Of a stretch of DNA of 64,000 nt, positions 1-8,335 are shown piece by piece. Position numbers and translations under genes: made by a program. Under the pieces are notes generated by a model. The model was given only the letters and a program-made list of their open reading frames with translations. It made no database searches and was not told where the DNA came from. Positions within the stretch are counted from its first letter, which is position 1; each line of letters opens with the position of its first letter. This DNA is from CALDUY01 sp046350255 (lineage in GTDB: Bacteria > Planctomycetota > Planctomycetia > Gemmatales > Gemmataceae), in the NCBI GenBank assembly GCA_046350255.1, contig JAXMAV010000005.1, forward strand, positions 310,001 to 374,000, written 5' to 3'.

Positions 1-1020
1 CTGCATCTCACGCGGCTTTTGACGGGCATTCTACTCCTGAGCTGGCTCCTGCCGCTTCATGGCGATGTGTCCGCCCTGTACGGCTTGCAGGGGTGGTTCG
101 ACCGCCAGGCGCTTAGTGAGACGGCCCGGCTGGATCCCATGCAGGCTCCCAAGCCGCTGGGCTGGTCGTTGCTGTATCTCTGTGGCAACAATGTGGCACT
201 CCTCCAGACGATGTACTGGGGGTCGATTGCCGTGCTCGTGCTGTTCACACTGGGTATCGCCACGCGTCTGACGGTCCCGGCCGGGTGGGTGATCGTGGCC
301 TCGTTCACCGCCACGCCACTCTTCGATGAAGAAGTGGATTCGGTCCTGCAGTTTCTCACCCTGTATCTGGGGGTGGCCTATCTGCTCCTGGGGCAGTGGA
401 ACGGGCGGCTTAGCCTGGTGGAACGCCTGATCGGCAGCCGCGATAGCCTTCTCCTGGGGCGGATCTTCACCCGGTCTGGGCGCGAAACGTCTCCCAGCGT
501 GGGAGCCAACGTGGCGCTGCGTCTGCTTCAGGTACATGTGGCGATATTGCTGGTCTCCACGGGTATGCACAAGTTGCAGATGGGCGAGTGGTGGGCGGGT
601 GTGGCCTACTGGTTCAACTGGTATCCTGCCATGGGGACCACGGTAGCACGGGCTCGGGAACATGCCCGCGACGTCAATTGGTTCCTGGGTCAGCTGAATG
701 TCATGGCTTACTTGACGCTGGCCTGGCAGATCACCTTCCCGTTCTTTGCCTGGCGCTCGGGCTGGTCCCGCGTGATTTTGCTGGGTGGCGCGCTGGCGGG
801 ATGGGTCGGCCTGGTGGTACTCTATCAGATGTCCTACTTCGGCCTGGCGTTCTTCATCTGCTGCCTGGCCTTCATCACCGGGCAGGAATGGGCCTGGGTG
901 GGTCAGCTGCTGCAGCGCGTTTCGACCTTGAAACCCCTGGGGGCGTTCCTGCCCGAGCCCCAGGAACTGTCTGTCCGCGGTGCGTCCACGGGGTCCCTTC
1001 ACAGCGTTGGAGAGAAATAG
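1..1020 (+). CDS. HTTM-like membrane protein, 5' end cut by window
   Basis: The reading frame is open from base 1, so the true start lies upstream of the window. The visible 339 residues hold several hydrophobic segments and a basic loop, then the stretch around STGMHKLQMGEWWAG and a C-terminal pair of membrane helices. This layout resembles HTTM-domain proteins (related to vitamin K-dependent gamma-carboxylase), which planctomycetes carry in many copies. No biochemical role is known for most bacterial members, and I cannot tell whether this one has carboxylase activity. The stop at 1018-1020 lies 3 bases before the start of the lipoprotein gene, so the two are probably co-transcribed. Identification rests on helix pattern and a few conserved residues. 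Confidence 0.6.
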   Translation: MHLTRLLTGILLLSWLLPLHGDVSALYGLQGWFDRQALSETARLDPMQAPKPLGWSLLYLCGNNVALLQTMYWGSIAVLVLFTLGIATRLTVPAGWVIVASFTATPLFDEEVDSVLQFLTLYLGVAYLLLGQWNGRLSLVERLIGSRDSLLLGRIFTRSGRETSPSVGANVALRLLQVHVAILLVSTGMHKLQMGEWWAGVAYWFNWYPAMGTTVARAREHARDVNWFLGQLNVMAYLTLAWQITFPFFAWRSGWSRVILLGGALAGWVGLVVLYQMSYFGLAFFICCLAFITGQEWAWVGQLLQRVSTLKPLGAFLPEPQELSVRGASTGSLHSVGEK

Positions 1021-1023
1021 CCC

Positions 1024-2202
1024 ATGAAGACCCTCAGGTGGTGGATCATTCCCGGGTTGGCCCTGGCCCTCGGTATTCTCTCCTGTGCTCCTGTCGATCC
1101 CGTTCCGGAGGAGAACTCCTCGGAAGCGCCAGCAGTGGAGGCAGGAGAACCTATCCCCGGCGTCTCCCCCGAGACAAAGGATGCGGGGAAAGCACCGGCG
1201 GAGGTGCCCAACTCGTTGAAGAAACGTCTCGAGGCGGCCATCAACAACATCCGGGCCCGGGACCTCACCATCGCCAACGGGTTCTGGACCGTATTTCACG
1301 GCATCCTCGGCCTAGGGCCAGGTGTCGAACTGATTGACCCGAAGACAAAGGAGCGCACCAACGCCCTGAACTACATCTGTTCGGGAGGGTCGCTGCGCGG
1401 GTTGGTGTTCAAGCCGACGGTGCTGGGCGTGGACGTGGTCTCGACCATGGATGGCCTGGGACAGGGTCACCAGGATCAGTTCATCGCGGAAATGGCCCAG
1501 TGGAGCATGCCGTACAACCGGCCGATGAAGGTGCAGGGGAAGGACTTCACCTTTGCGGACTTCGTCGATTTCAGCCTGAACCGGGCGAGCGTAAGGCAGA
1601 AGCAGGAGCTAAGCTGGACGATCATCATCGTGGCCCAGTACAAGGGCCTCGACTATGAGTGGAAGACTCCCCAGCACGAGAAGCTCCACTTCAACGACAT
1701 TCTCCGCTACGAACTCGATCAGTCGATCGAGAACGCGGCCTGCGGTGGCACGCATCGTCTCTTCGGGATGAGCTGGGTCTATCACATGCACCTGGCCCGG
1801 GGCGGCAAGACCGAGGGGCTGTGGAAGGCCGTGGCCGAGAAAACGGTGCGTTATCGCGACCTGGCTCGCAAGATGCAAAACCCGGATGGCACCTTCTCCA
1901 CCAGCTTCTTCCGGGGTCCGGGCAGCGAGCGCGACAAGAACCTGAGGATCAACACGACTGGCCATATTCTCGAATGGCTGGCCCTGGCTCTCTCGGACGA
2001 TGAACTGCGCGAACCATGGGTGCAGGAGGCGGTCAACGCGCTGTGCCTGCAAATCCTCGATCTGCAAGGTGCATCGATCGACGGTGGCGGCATGTATCAC
2101 GCCGTCCACGGTCTTTTGATCTACTACGCCCGAGTGTTCGACCGCAGCTTCTGCCCGCCGGAACTGCTGGTGCCTCTCCCACCGGGATGGAAGAAGGTCT
2201 GA
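1024..2202 (+). CDS. Hypothetical lipoprotein, 392 aa
   Basis: An N-terminal signal peptide (MKTLRWWIIPGLALALG) ends in a lipobox-like ILSC, followed by an acidic, Pro/Ser/Glu-rich linker, so the mature protein is probably an exported lipoprotein. The rest (about residues 65-390) is soluble and rich in helices, with spaced W, H and G residues that recall the alpha/alpha barrels of prenyltransferase- or cyclase-like folds. That fold is only an inference and I recognise no family. GGAGAG about 9 bases upstream can serve as ribosome binding site. It follows the HTTM-like gene with a 3-base gap. The transcript ends at the strong hairpin at 2219-2254. Confidence 0.6.
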   Translation: MKTLRWWIIPGLALALGILSCAPVDPVPEENSSEAPAVEAGEPIPGVSPETKDAGKAPAEVPNSLKKRLEAAINNIRARDLTIANGFWTVFHGILGLGPGVELIDPKTKERTNALNYICSGGSLRGLVFKPTVLGVDVVSTMDGLGQGHQDQFIAEMAQWSMPYNRPMKVQGKDFTFADFVDFSLNRASVRQKQELSWTIIIVAQYKGLDYEWKTPQHEKLHFNDILRYELDQSIENAACGGTHRLFGMSWVYHMHLARGGKTEGLWKAVAEKTVRYRDLARKMQNPDGTFSTSFFRGPGSERDKNLRINTTGHILEWLALALSDDELREPWVQEAVNALCLQILDLQGASIDGGGMYHAVHGLLIYYARVFDRSFCPPELLVPLPPGWKKV

Positions 2203-2218
2203 TTTCGACACGGGAAGC

Positions 2219-2254
2219 AACAAGGCCGGGTTCAAGGAACCCGGCCTTGTTGTT
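2219..2254. terminator. Bidirectional rho-independent terminator
   Basis: A perfect 15-bp stem (2219-2233 with 2237-2251) with a 3-base loop (AAG) is followed on the plus strand by GTTTT. It separates the convergent lipoprotein gene and M16 peptidase gene. On the minus strand it lies directly after the peptidase stop codon (2255-2257). Confidence 0.85.
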
Positions 2255-3496
2255 TTAACGGGGTACCTGAATCTCTTTCAGGGGGCCCAGCGCCACGGTG
2301 GACAGGCGGTCGAGCGGGTAGCGATCCAGCACGGCCCGCAAGTCGGCGAGGGTGACCTTCTCGTAATCGGCCAGCTCGTCGTCGATGGAACGGTAGCAGC
2401 CGTAGTAGTTCCAGGCTGACCCCAGGCTAAACATCCGTCCCTTGGGCCGTTCGCCCGAGCGGACGATCCGCGACAGTAGTTTGTTGCGAGCCTGCTCCAG
2501 CTCCTCGGAGGCGATGCCGCTTTTCTGCACTTCGCGCAGCACCTGCAAGACAATCTCCAGGTTCTTTTCCGTCTGGTCCGGCTCGCAGGTCATCGAGGTG
2601 TAGAAGGCGCCAGTGTCCTCGTACTCGCGGTAATAGCAGGAGGCAGACTCCGCCAGGCCAGGATCGACCAGTTCCCAGTAGAGGCGAGAGCCGGAATCAT
2701 CGCCGACAGCCATGCTGAGCAGGTCGGCGGCATGGCGCAACGGAGAAGAAGCGGCCGGAGCCAGCGACATCTCCACGATGTACTCCTGGCTAACCTTTTC
2801 CTTGCACAACACTTCCAGGCGGTTCGATCCGCTGGCTTCGTGGGTACTGGTGCGCGGAGCGGGGGTGCCTGGCCAGGTGCCGCACTGCTTTTCCACCAGG
2901 GCGAGCAACTCGGCCCAGTCGAATGCACCTGCGACTGCCAGGATGATGTTGGGCGCCACGTAGCGCCGGCGATAGTACGCTTCCATTTGATCGCGCGTCA
3001 GGGCGGTGATGCTGGCCACCGAGCCGAGGACGCTGTTGCCCAAAGCGTGATCGTGAAAGAACACGCGCTGGGCGTGATCATAGGCCGACCAGCCGGGCAT
3101 ATCCTCGTACCGGCCGATCTCGTTGATGATGACCTGCTTTTCCATGTCGAAGTCGTCCTGGCGGAGGACGGGACGGAGCAGGTCGGAGAGGATGTCGAGC
3201 GACTCGCCCAGGTATTCGGGCAGGAGCGCGGCGTGGTAGATGGTGTTTTCTTCGCTGGTCGAGGCGTTGTAATCGGCGCCGATGCGGTCGAAGTCGCGAT
3301 TCACGTCGAAGGCAGTGCGTCGTTCGCTGCCCTTGAAGGCCATGTGCTCGAGGTAGTGTGACACACCAGCTTCCTCGGGGGTCTCATCGCGCGAGCCGGC
3401 CCGGACGAAGTAACCCAGGGCCACCGACCGAGCACTGGGGCTCGTCTCTCCAAGGACAGTCAACCCATTCGCCAACTTGTGCAGATGGAACGGCAT
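2255..3496 (-). CDS. M16 family zinc peptidase, catalytic subunit
   Basis: A 413-residue pitrilysin-family (M16) protease of the small, single-chain bacterial type. The inverted zinc motif HxxEH is intact: H47-Y-L-E50-H51 within the conserved context GVSHYLEHMAFKGS. A downstream EKQVIINEI supplies the distal glutamate. The ATG at 3496 has GGAGTG about 8 bases upstream. It lies 23 bases downstream of the second M16 gene in the same orientation. Such tandem pairs usually form a heterodimer in which one subunit carries zinc and the other shapes the substrate chamber. No signal peptide is seen. The substrate is unknown; family members degrade peptides or process proteins. Confidence 0.93.
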   Translation of the reverse strand: MPFHLHKLANGLTVLGETSPSARSVALGYFVRAGSRDETPEEAGVSHYLEHMAFKGSERRTAFDVNRDFDRIGADYNASTSEENTIYHAALLPEYLGESLDILSDLLRPVLRQDDFDMEKQVIINEIGRYEDMPGWSAYDHAQRVFFHDHALGNSVLGSVASITALTRDQMEAYYRRRYVAPNIILAVAGAFDWAELLALVEKQCGTWPGTPAPRTSTHEASGSNRLEVLCKEKVSQEYIVEMSLAPAASSPLRHAADLLSMAVGDDSGSRLYWELVDPGLAESASCYYREYEDTGAFYTSMTCEPDQTEKNLEIVLQVLREVQKSGIASEELEQARNKLLSRIVRSGERPKGRMFSLGSAWNYYGCYRSIDDELADYEKVTLADLRAVLDRYPLDRLSTVALGPLKEIQVPR

Positions 3497-3519
3497 AGTA
3501 GATACACTCCGGGCCAGGC

Positions 3520-4752
3520 TCAGGCGGCGTTCAGGGGAGAAGGACCCAGGGTCACGATGCTGAACTCCTGGGGAGGGAATCGCTGGAGGTGTGCAAGTAG
3601 CTGCGGGACAGACAGGCCCTCGATGGCAGCCTGGATCTCGTCAAAGGTGCGCAGGCGGCCCAGGTTGTACCAGTCTGAGGCCAGAGAGGTGGCCCGCGAC
3701 GAGGTCGATTCCAGTTGCATGATGAGCGACGACTTCAGGCCGACGCGCACCCGGGCCAGTTCTTCTTCCTCGATCCCCCGGGGAAGGCGAGTCAGCTCCT
3801 CGATCAGCTTGTCGAGGGTGCGCTGCGCCTGGTGGTTGAGTGAGGCGGCGTAAGCCACCACCGAACCGCGATCTTTCATGGGCTGAAACGAGGCGCTAAC
3901 CGAATAGCAGAGCCCTTCCTTCTCGCGGATCTCGGTGAACAGTCTGGCTCCCATGCCACCGGAGAGGATGTTGACTGCCCCCAGTGCCAGGTAGTAGTCG
4001 GGATGACCGACCGGGACGCTGGGGTAAGCGACGGCGATGTGGGTTTGTTCCAGCTGTTTTTCCAGGTGGGCCCGCTTCGAGGGAAGGGGGCCCAGGTTCA
4101 GCGCCGACTCCTTGCTGCCTTGCCAGTCGCCGAACAATTCGCCGACCAGGTCGCGGAGAGCGGGCCAGTTGATGTTGCCAGCGATGGAGAGAATCGTCCC
4201 GGCCGGATGGAAGTAGTGCTGGTGATGACTGCGCAGGCGGTCGATGGTCAGGGATTGCACGCCCTCAATGGTGCCGCGGTGGTCGTTGCTCAACGGGGTC
4301 GGGTAGAGATGCCGGCGCAGCTCGACCATGACGCGCGAGGCCGGCTCGTCTTCGAGTCCGTTGATGTCCTGAATCGCCAGGGCCTGGCAGGGTTCGAGTT
4401 CGTCGTCGGGCAGGTGCGGCTGGCGGAGGATGCTGGCGTAGAGGCCCAGGGCGGCGGGAAGATTGCGGGCCAGGGTGGTGCCCCAGTAACGGGTGTGCAT
4501 CAACCCCACGCTTTCGCTGCGATCCAGCCCGAGATTATCCAGGGCCAGAGTCAGCTCGCGGCTATCGAGATCGCCGGCTCCGCGCGTGCTCATGTCGGCC
4601 AGCAGCGAGGCCAGACCAGGATGCTCGGGAGGGTCGAAGGCGCAACCGGCCGGAACGAGGAAGTACATGGCAGCCGAGCGGACGTGCTCCATGTGTTCCG
4701 CGAGGAGTGTCAATCCGTTGGGGAAGGTGTGCTGGTGGAGTTGTTGTGGCAC
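3520..4752 (-). CDS. M16 family peptidase, non-catalytic subunit
   Basis: A 410-residue paralogue of the gene downstream. In the position of HxxEH it reads S49-L-L-A52-D53 (within HPGLASLLADMSTRG), so all three catalytic or zinc-binding residues are replaced and the subunit should be inactive. The C-terminal half keeps the features seen in inactive M16 partners, including GGMGARLFTEIREKEGLCYSV, whose conserved R and Y help bind substrate in the active partner's site. The gene is 8 bases downstream of the acetyltransferase and 23 bases upstream of the active subunit, consistent with one operon and a heterodimeric protease. Confidence 0.9.
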   Translation of the reverse strand: MPQQLHQHTFPNGLTLLAEHMEHVRSAAMYFLVPAGCAFDPPEHPGLASLLADMSTRGAGDLDSRELTLALDNLGLDRSESVGLMHTRYWGTTLARNLPAALGLYASILRQPHLPDDELEPCQALAIQDINGLEDEPASRVMVELRRHLYPTPLSNDHRGTIEGVQSLTIDRLRSHHQHYFHPAGTILSIAGNINWPALRDLVGELFGDWQGSKESALNLGPLPSKRAHLEKQLEQTHIAVAYPSVPVGHPDYYLALGAVNILSGGMGARLFTEIREKEGLCYSVSASFQPMKDRGSVVAYAASLNHQAQRTLDKLIEELTRLPRGIEEEELARVRVGLKSSLIMQLESTSSRATSLASDWYNLGRLRTFDEIQAAIEGLSVPQLLAHLQRFPPQEFSIVTLGPSPLNAA

Positions 4753-4759
4753 CGTATCC

Positions 4760-5344
4760 TCAGAACAGCAGGTCAGAAATCTCGTGGTCCGGGCGTGGGG
4801 CGGTCAGGGAAGTGGGGATGGCCTTGTAGACCACCTTGGTCCGGCGAAACCCCAGTCCCAGGTACAGTTGCACGGCAGGTAGGTTGCTGGCGGTGACCTC
4901 CAGGGTGGCCCGGCCCAGCCCGCTGGTGGCCATGCCTCGCAGCGCCTGTAACACCAGCGCTCGACCCAGGTGTTTGCCTCGCTGACCCGGGACGATGCCG
5001 ACATTCTGAATCGCACCCAGGCTACCGCGTTCCCGCAGGGCCTGGACCGATCCACACGGTCCCGAGGGACCCACCACCAACCAGGTAGCCTCGGGAATAA
5101 ATGCACGACGCTTGATCATCTCCTGCAGGAGTCCGGAACAGCCGTGCACCGTTCCCAGACTGGGGAAGATAACGGCATCCATTTCGTTGGAGAACGAGGC
5201 TGCCAGCACATCGGCATGAGTGACAAGCAGGTCGCCGCGCCAGGCGATGGGATAGAAGCCCTCGGGCCATTCCGGGGAAGCCAGACCCGCCAGGTCGATC
5301 TCCATCTTGTAGCGTTTGAAGTAGGAGATAGTCAGCGCCTGCAT
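4760..5344 (-). CDS. GNAT family N-acetyltransferase
   Basis: A protein of about 194 residues with the GNAT acetyl-CoA binding motif A: VGIVPGQRGKHLGRALV, matching Q/RxxGxG/A, followed by TASNLPAVQLYLGLGFRRTK, the usual motif B. The N-terminal third probably carries the acceptor site and has no recognisable signature. The start is uncertain. A GTG at 5395 would add 17 residues of low-complexity sequence, and the ATG at 5344 is preferred because the GNAT fold begins after it. It is the first gene of a minus-strand operon with the M16 pair. The acceptor substrate cannot be read from the sequence. Confidence 0.8.
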   Translation of the reverse strand: MQALTISYFKRYKMEIDLAGLASPEWPEGFYPIAWRGDLLVTHADVLAASFSNEMDAVIFPSLGTVHGCSGLLQEMIKRRAFIPEATWLVVGPSGPCGSVQALRERGSLGAIQNVGIVPGQRGKHLGRALVLQALRGMATSGLGRATLEVTASNLPAVQLYLGLGFRRTKVVYKAIPTSLTAPRPDHEISDLLF

Positions 5345-5446
5345 GACTGGGCCCCGCCTCGAACCGCTCCTCCACGACCTCCAAATTCTATGCACTCGTC
5401 TCCCGGGTTTCCACCGGGCTCGCGCCGCAGACTTTCTCGTTTCTGC

Positions 5447-5475
5447 TTGACGCTTGGAGCAACCCCCTTTATCGA
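5447..5475 (+). promoter_or_regulatory. Possible sigma-70-type promoter for acs
   Basis: TTGACG (5447-5452), 17 bases, then TATCGA (5470-5475). The -35 box is good and the -10 box matches only in part. It lies about 50 bases before the acetyl-CoA synthetase start. Confidence 0.3.
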
Positions 5476-5526
5476 TAGCGAGAGATTGCTTTCCTTGCTC
5501 TCCAACCTTCTGCTGGAAACCAGGCC

Positions 5527-7482
5527 ATGTCCTCGCAGTCCACCTCGACCATCACCAGTGTACTCAAGGAAACGCGCACTTTTCCTCCTCCTGCGGACTT
5601 CGCAAAGGCTGCGCATGTCAAGTCGCTGGCGGATTATGAGGCGCTTTATGCCCGGGCGAAGAGTGATCCGCAGGCGTTCTGGGCCAGCGAAGCGCAACAG
5701 CTGACCTGGGCCAAATCCTGGGACTCCATTCTCGAGTGGAACGAACCCCACGCGAAGTGGTTCGTCGGAGGCAAGCTGAACGTCAGTGCGAACTGCCTCG
5801 ATCGACACCTGGAAGGTCCGCGACGGAACAAGGCTGCCATCATCTGGGAAGGTGAACCCGGCGATAGTCGGGTACTCACCTACCAGATGTTGCACCGCGA
5901 GGTTTGCAAGTTCGCCAACGTGCTGAAGAAGTTGGGCATCAAGCCAGGCGACCGTGTGACCATCTACATGCCACTGGTACCAGAGCTGGCTATTGCCATG
6001 CTGGCGTGCGCTCGCATCGGTGCGACGCACTCGGTGGTCTTCGGCGGGTTCAGCGCCGATGCCGTCGCCGACCGGAACAACGATGCTGGGGCGCGCCTGG
6101 TGATCACGGCCGATGGGGGCTGGCGCCGGGGCAAGGTGGTGCCGCTGAAGGCAAACGTCGATGCGGCTTTGGTAAAGTCGCCGACCGTCGAGAAGTGCAT
6201 CGTGCTGGATCGCTGCCGGCAGACCATCGAGATGAAGGCGGGTCGCGATTTCTGGTGGCACGAGCTGATGGCCGATGCCTCGGCCGATTGCCCTGCCGAA
6301 GCGTTCGACAGCGAGCATCCGTTGTTCGTCCTTTACACCTCAGGTTCGACCGGGAAGCCCAAGGGTGTGCTGCACTCGTCTGCGGGCTATCTCCTGGGGG
6401 TTTCCTACACGCATCGCCTGGTGTTCGACCTCCGCGAGGAGGATGTGTACTGGTGCACCGCCGACTGTGGCTGGATCACCGGGCACAGCTACGTCGTGTA
6501 TGGCCCCCTGGCCAACGGGGCGACCACGGTGATGTACGAGGGCGCGCCCAACCATCCGCGCGAAGATCGCTTCTGGGAGATCATCGCGAAGTATGGGGTG
6601 ACGATCTTTTACACGGCACCCACGGCCATCCGCGCCTTTATCAAGTGGGGCAACCAGTGGCCGGAATCGCACGACCTGTCCAGCCTGCGCCTGCTGGGCA
6701 CGGTGGGCGAGCCGATCAATCCCGAGGCGTGGATCTGGTATCACGAGGTGATCGGCAAGAAGCGGTGCCCCATCGTGGACACCTGGTGGCAGACTGAGAC
6801 GGGCATGATCATGCTCGCGCCTCTGCCTGGCGCCATCGCCACCAAACCAGGGTCGGCCACCCGAGCCATTCCAGGCGTGCTGGCCGAGGTGGTGGATCGT
6901 AATGGGACTGGTGTGGGAGCAAACACCGGCGGGTTGCTGGTGATCCGTCATCCCTGGCCGAGCATGCTGCGCACGGTGTTCGGCGACGACGAGCGCTACA
7001 AGCAGCAATACTGGAGCCAGATTCCGCACAACTACTTCACGGCGGATGGCGCCCGGCAGGACGAGGATGGTTACTTCTGGATCATGGGCCGGGTGGATGA
7101 CGTGCTGAATGTCGCGGGCCATCGTCTGAGCACCATGGAGATCGAAAGCGCGCTGGTACATCATCCGAAGGTGGCCGAGGCCGCGGTGGTGGGGCAACCT
7201 GACGAAATCAAGGGCGAAGGCATCGCCTGCTTTGTCACGCTGGTATCCGGCGTGCAGGCCACCGAGGAATTGAAGAAAGAGCTGCGCGAGCACGTGGCCC
7301 GCGAGATCGGCGCCCTGGCTCGTCCGGATTCCATTCGCTTCACGGAGGCGCTACCCAAGACGCGCTCGGGCAAGATCATGCGGCGGTTGCTCCGCGACAT
7401 TGCGTGCGGCAAGGAGACCGTGGGCGATACCACCACGCTGGAAGATCTGAACGTCCTGGCCCGTCTTCGGGATGACGACTGA
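5527..7482 (+). CDS. acsA: Acetyl-CoA synthetase
   Basis: A 651-residue AMP-forming acetate:CoA ligase (ANL superfamily), full length for the family. It makes acetyl-CoA from acetate, ATP and CoA. Signatures in order: N-terminal ACS domain; the P-loop-like adenylation motif YTSGSTGKPKGV near residues 270-281; the central TWWQTETGMIM acyl-binding region; and the C-terminal PKTRSGKIMRRLLR, where K616 matches the catalytic lysine that is reversibly acetylated in other bacteria. The gene is alone on the plus strand, divergent from the GNAT gene. Some GNAT enzymes acetylate Acs at this lysine, so the neighbour is suggestive, but that link is inference. It converges on tyrA with a 12-base gap. Confidence 0.97.
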   Translation: MSSQSTSTITSVLKETRTFPPPADFAKAAHVKSLADYEALYARAKSDPQAFWASEAQQLTWAKSWDSILEWNEPHAKWFVGGKLNVSANCLDRHLEGPRRNKAAIIWEGEPGDSRVLTYQMLHREVCKFANVLKKLGIKPGDRVTIYMPLVPELAIAMLACARIGATHSVVFGGFSADAVADRNNDAGARLVITADGGWRRGKVVPLKANVDAALVKSPTVEKCIVLDRCRQTIEMKAGRDFWWHELMADASADCPAEAFDSEHPLFVLYTSGSTGKPKGVLHSSAGYLLGVSYTHRLVFDLREEDVYWCTADCGWITGHSYVVYGPLANGATTVMYEGAPNHPREDRFWEIIAKYGVTIFYTAPTAIRAFIKWGNQWPESHDLSSLRLLGTVGEPINPEAWIWYHEVIGKKRCPIVDTWWQTETGMIMLAPLPGAIATKPGSATRAIPGVLAEVVDRNGTGVGANTGGLLVIRHPWPSMLRTVFGDDERYKQQYWSQIPHNYFTADGARQDEDGYFWIMGRVDDVLNVAGHRLSTMEIESALVHHPKVAEAAVVGQPDEIKGEGIACFVTLVSGVQATEELKKELREHVAREIGALARPDSIRFTEALPKTRSGKIMRRLLRDIACGKETVGDTTTLEDLNVLARLRDDD

Positions 7483-7494
7483 GACGGGCGCGAC

Positions 7495-8331
7495 TCAGGT
7501 GAGTGAGTCGCGGATGTATTTGCCTTGCTCGAGGAGAAGGCGCAACCGTTCGCCTTCTCCCCGGGCCAGGGCCTGGCGAAACCGTTCGAGATGGGCGGTG
7601 AACTCGTCCACGGCGGTCAACAGGGCCGACTGGTTGCTCAGGAAGATGGCCCGCCAGAGATCCGGGCTACCTGCTGCCAGGCGCGTGGTGTCGCGAAACC
7701 CGGTGGCGGTGAGTCGCTTCCACTCCAGCGGTAGCACGCCCGCCAGCACGGACGCCACCAGATGCGGCAGGTGACTGGTCACGGCCAGGGCCTCATCGTG
7801 CTGTTCGGGGGACATGGTCTCCACCCGGGCGCCGAGGGCCGACCAGAATGCGCCCACGGTGGATACCGCGGCAGGAGGATCTCCCGCGGGAGTGATTACC
7901 ACCAGCTTTCCTTCAAACAGGTCGGCACGCGCATGGTCCGGGCCAGTCTTCTCGCTGCCGGCCAGGGGATGGCTTCCGACGAAATTGACGCCGGGGGGTA
8001 GCCGGCCCGCCAGGCGCCGCACGATGGCCGTCTTGGTGCTACCCACGTCGGTGAGCAGGGTGCCGGGTCGGCACGCCTCGGCCGATTCGCCCACGACATC
8101 GGGCAGGAGATCGACCGGGGTGCAGTACACGACGAACGAGGCGCGAGCGACCGCACGAGCGGTGTCGGTGGTGTAATCGTCCAACATGCCGCGCTGACGG
8201 GCGCGTTCCAGCACCTCCTGGTTGCGATCGCAGCCGACGATGCGACCCACCAGGCCGCGCTGGCGACAGGCCAGGGCGATCGACCCGCCAAGCAATCCCA
8301 TGCCAACGATGGTCAACGTAGGTACGTGCAT
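7495..8331 (-). CDS. tyrA: Prephenate/arogenate dehydrogenase
   Basis: A 278-residue NAD(P)-dependent enzyme of tyrosine biosynthesis that oxidatively decarboxylates prephenate (or arogenate). The Rossmann glycine motif GMGLLGGSIALA is at residues 9-20, followed by GCDRN at the end of the second strand. Conserved active-site stretches are DVGSTKTAIV and VGSHPLAGSEKTGPDHA. The open frame extends upstream to 8457, but homology begins at the ATG at 8331. There is no ACT or chorismate mutase domain. The start is 4 bases after the stop of the esterase gene in the same direction, suggesting translational coupling. No other aromatic amino acid gene is nearby. Confidence 0.93.
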   Translation of the reverse strand: MHVPTLTIVGMGLLGGSIALACRQRGLVGRIVGCDRNQEVLERARQRGMLDDYTTDTARAVARASFVVYCTPVDLLPDVVGESAEACRPGTLLTDVGSTKTAIVRRLAGRLPPGVNFVGSHPLAGSEKTGPDHARADLFEGKLVVITPAGDPPAAVSTVGAFWSALGARVETMSPEQHDEALAVTSHLPHLVASVLAGVLPLEWKRLTATGFRDTTRLAAGSPDLWRAIFLSNQSALLTAVDEFTAHLERFRQALARGEGERLRLLLEQGKYIRDSLT

Positions 8332-8335
8332 GCGC

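Noticed and set aside
31..1299. Long minus-strand open frame opposite the HTTM-like gene
   Set aside because: Composition is Arg/Gln/Pro-rich with no hydrophobic pattern; a shadow of GC-rich coding DNA on the plus strand.
5332..6318. Minus-strand open frame opposite acetyl-CoA synthetase
   Set aside because: Shadow of acsA codons; no domain or ribosome binding site.
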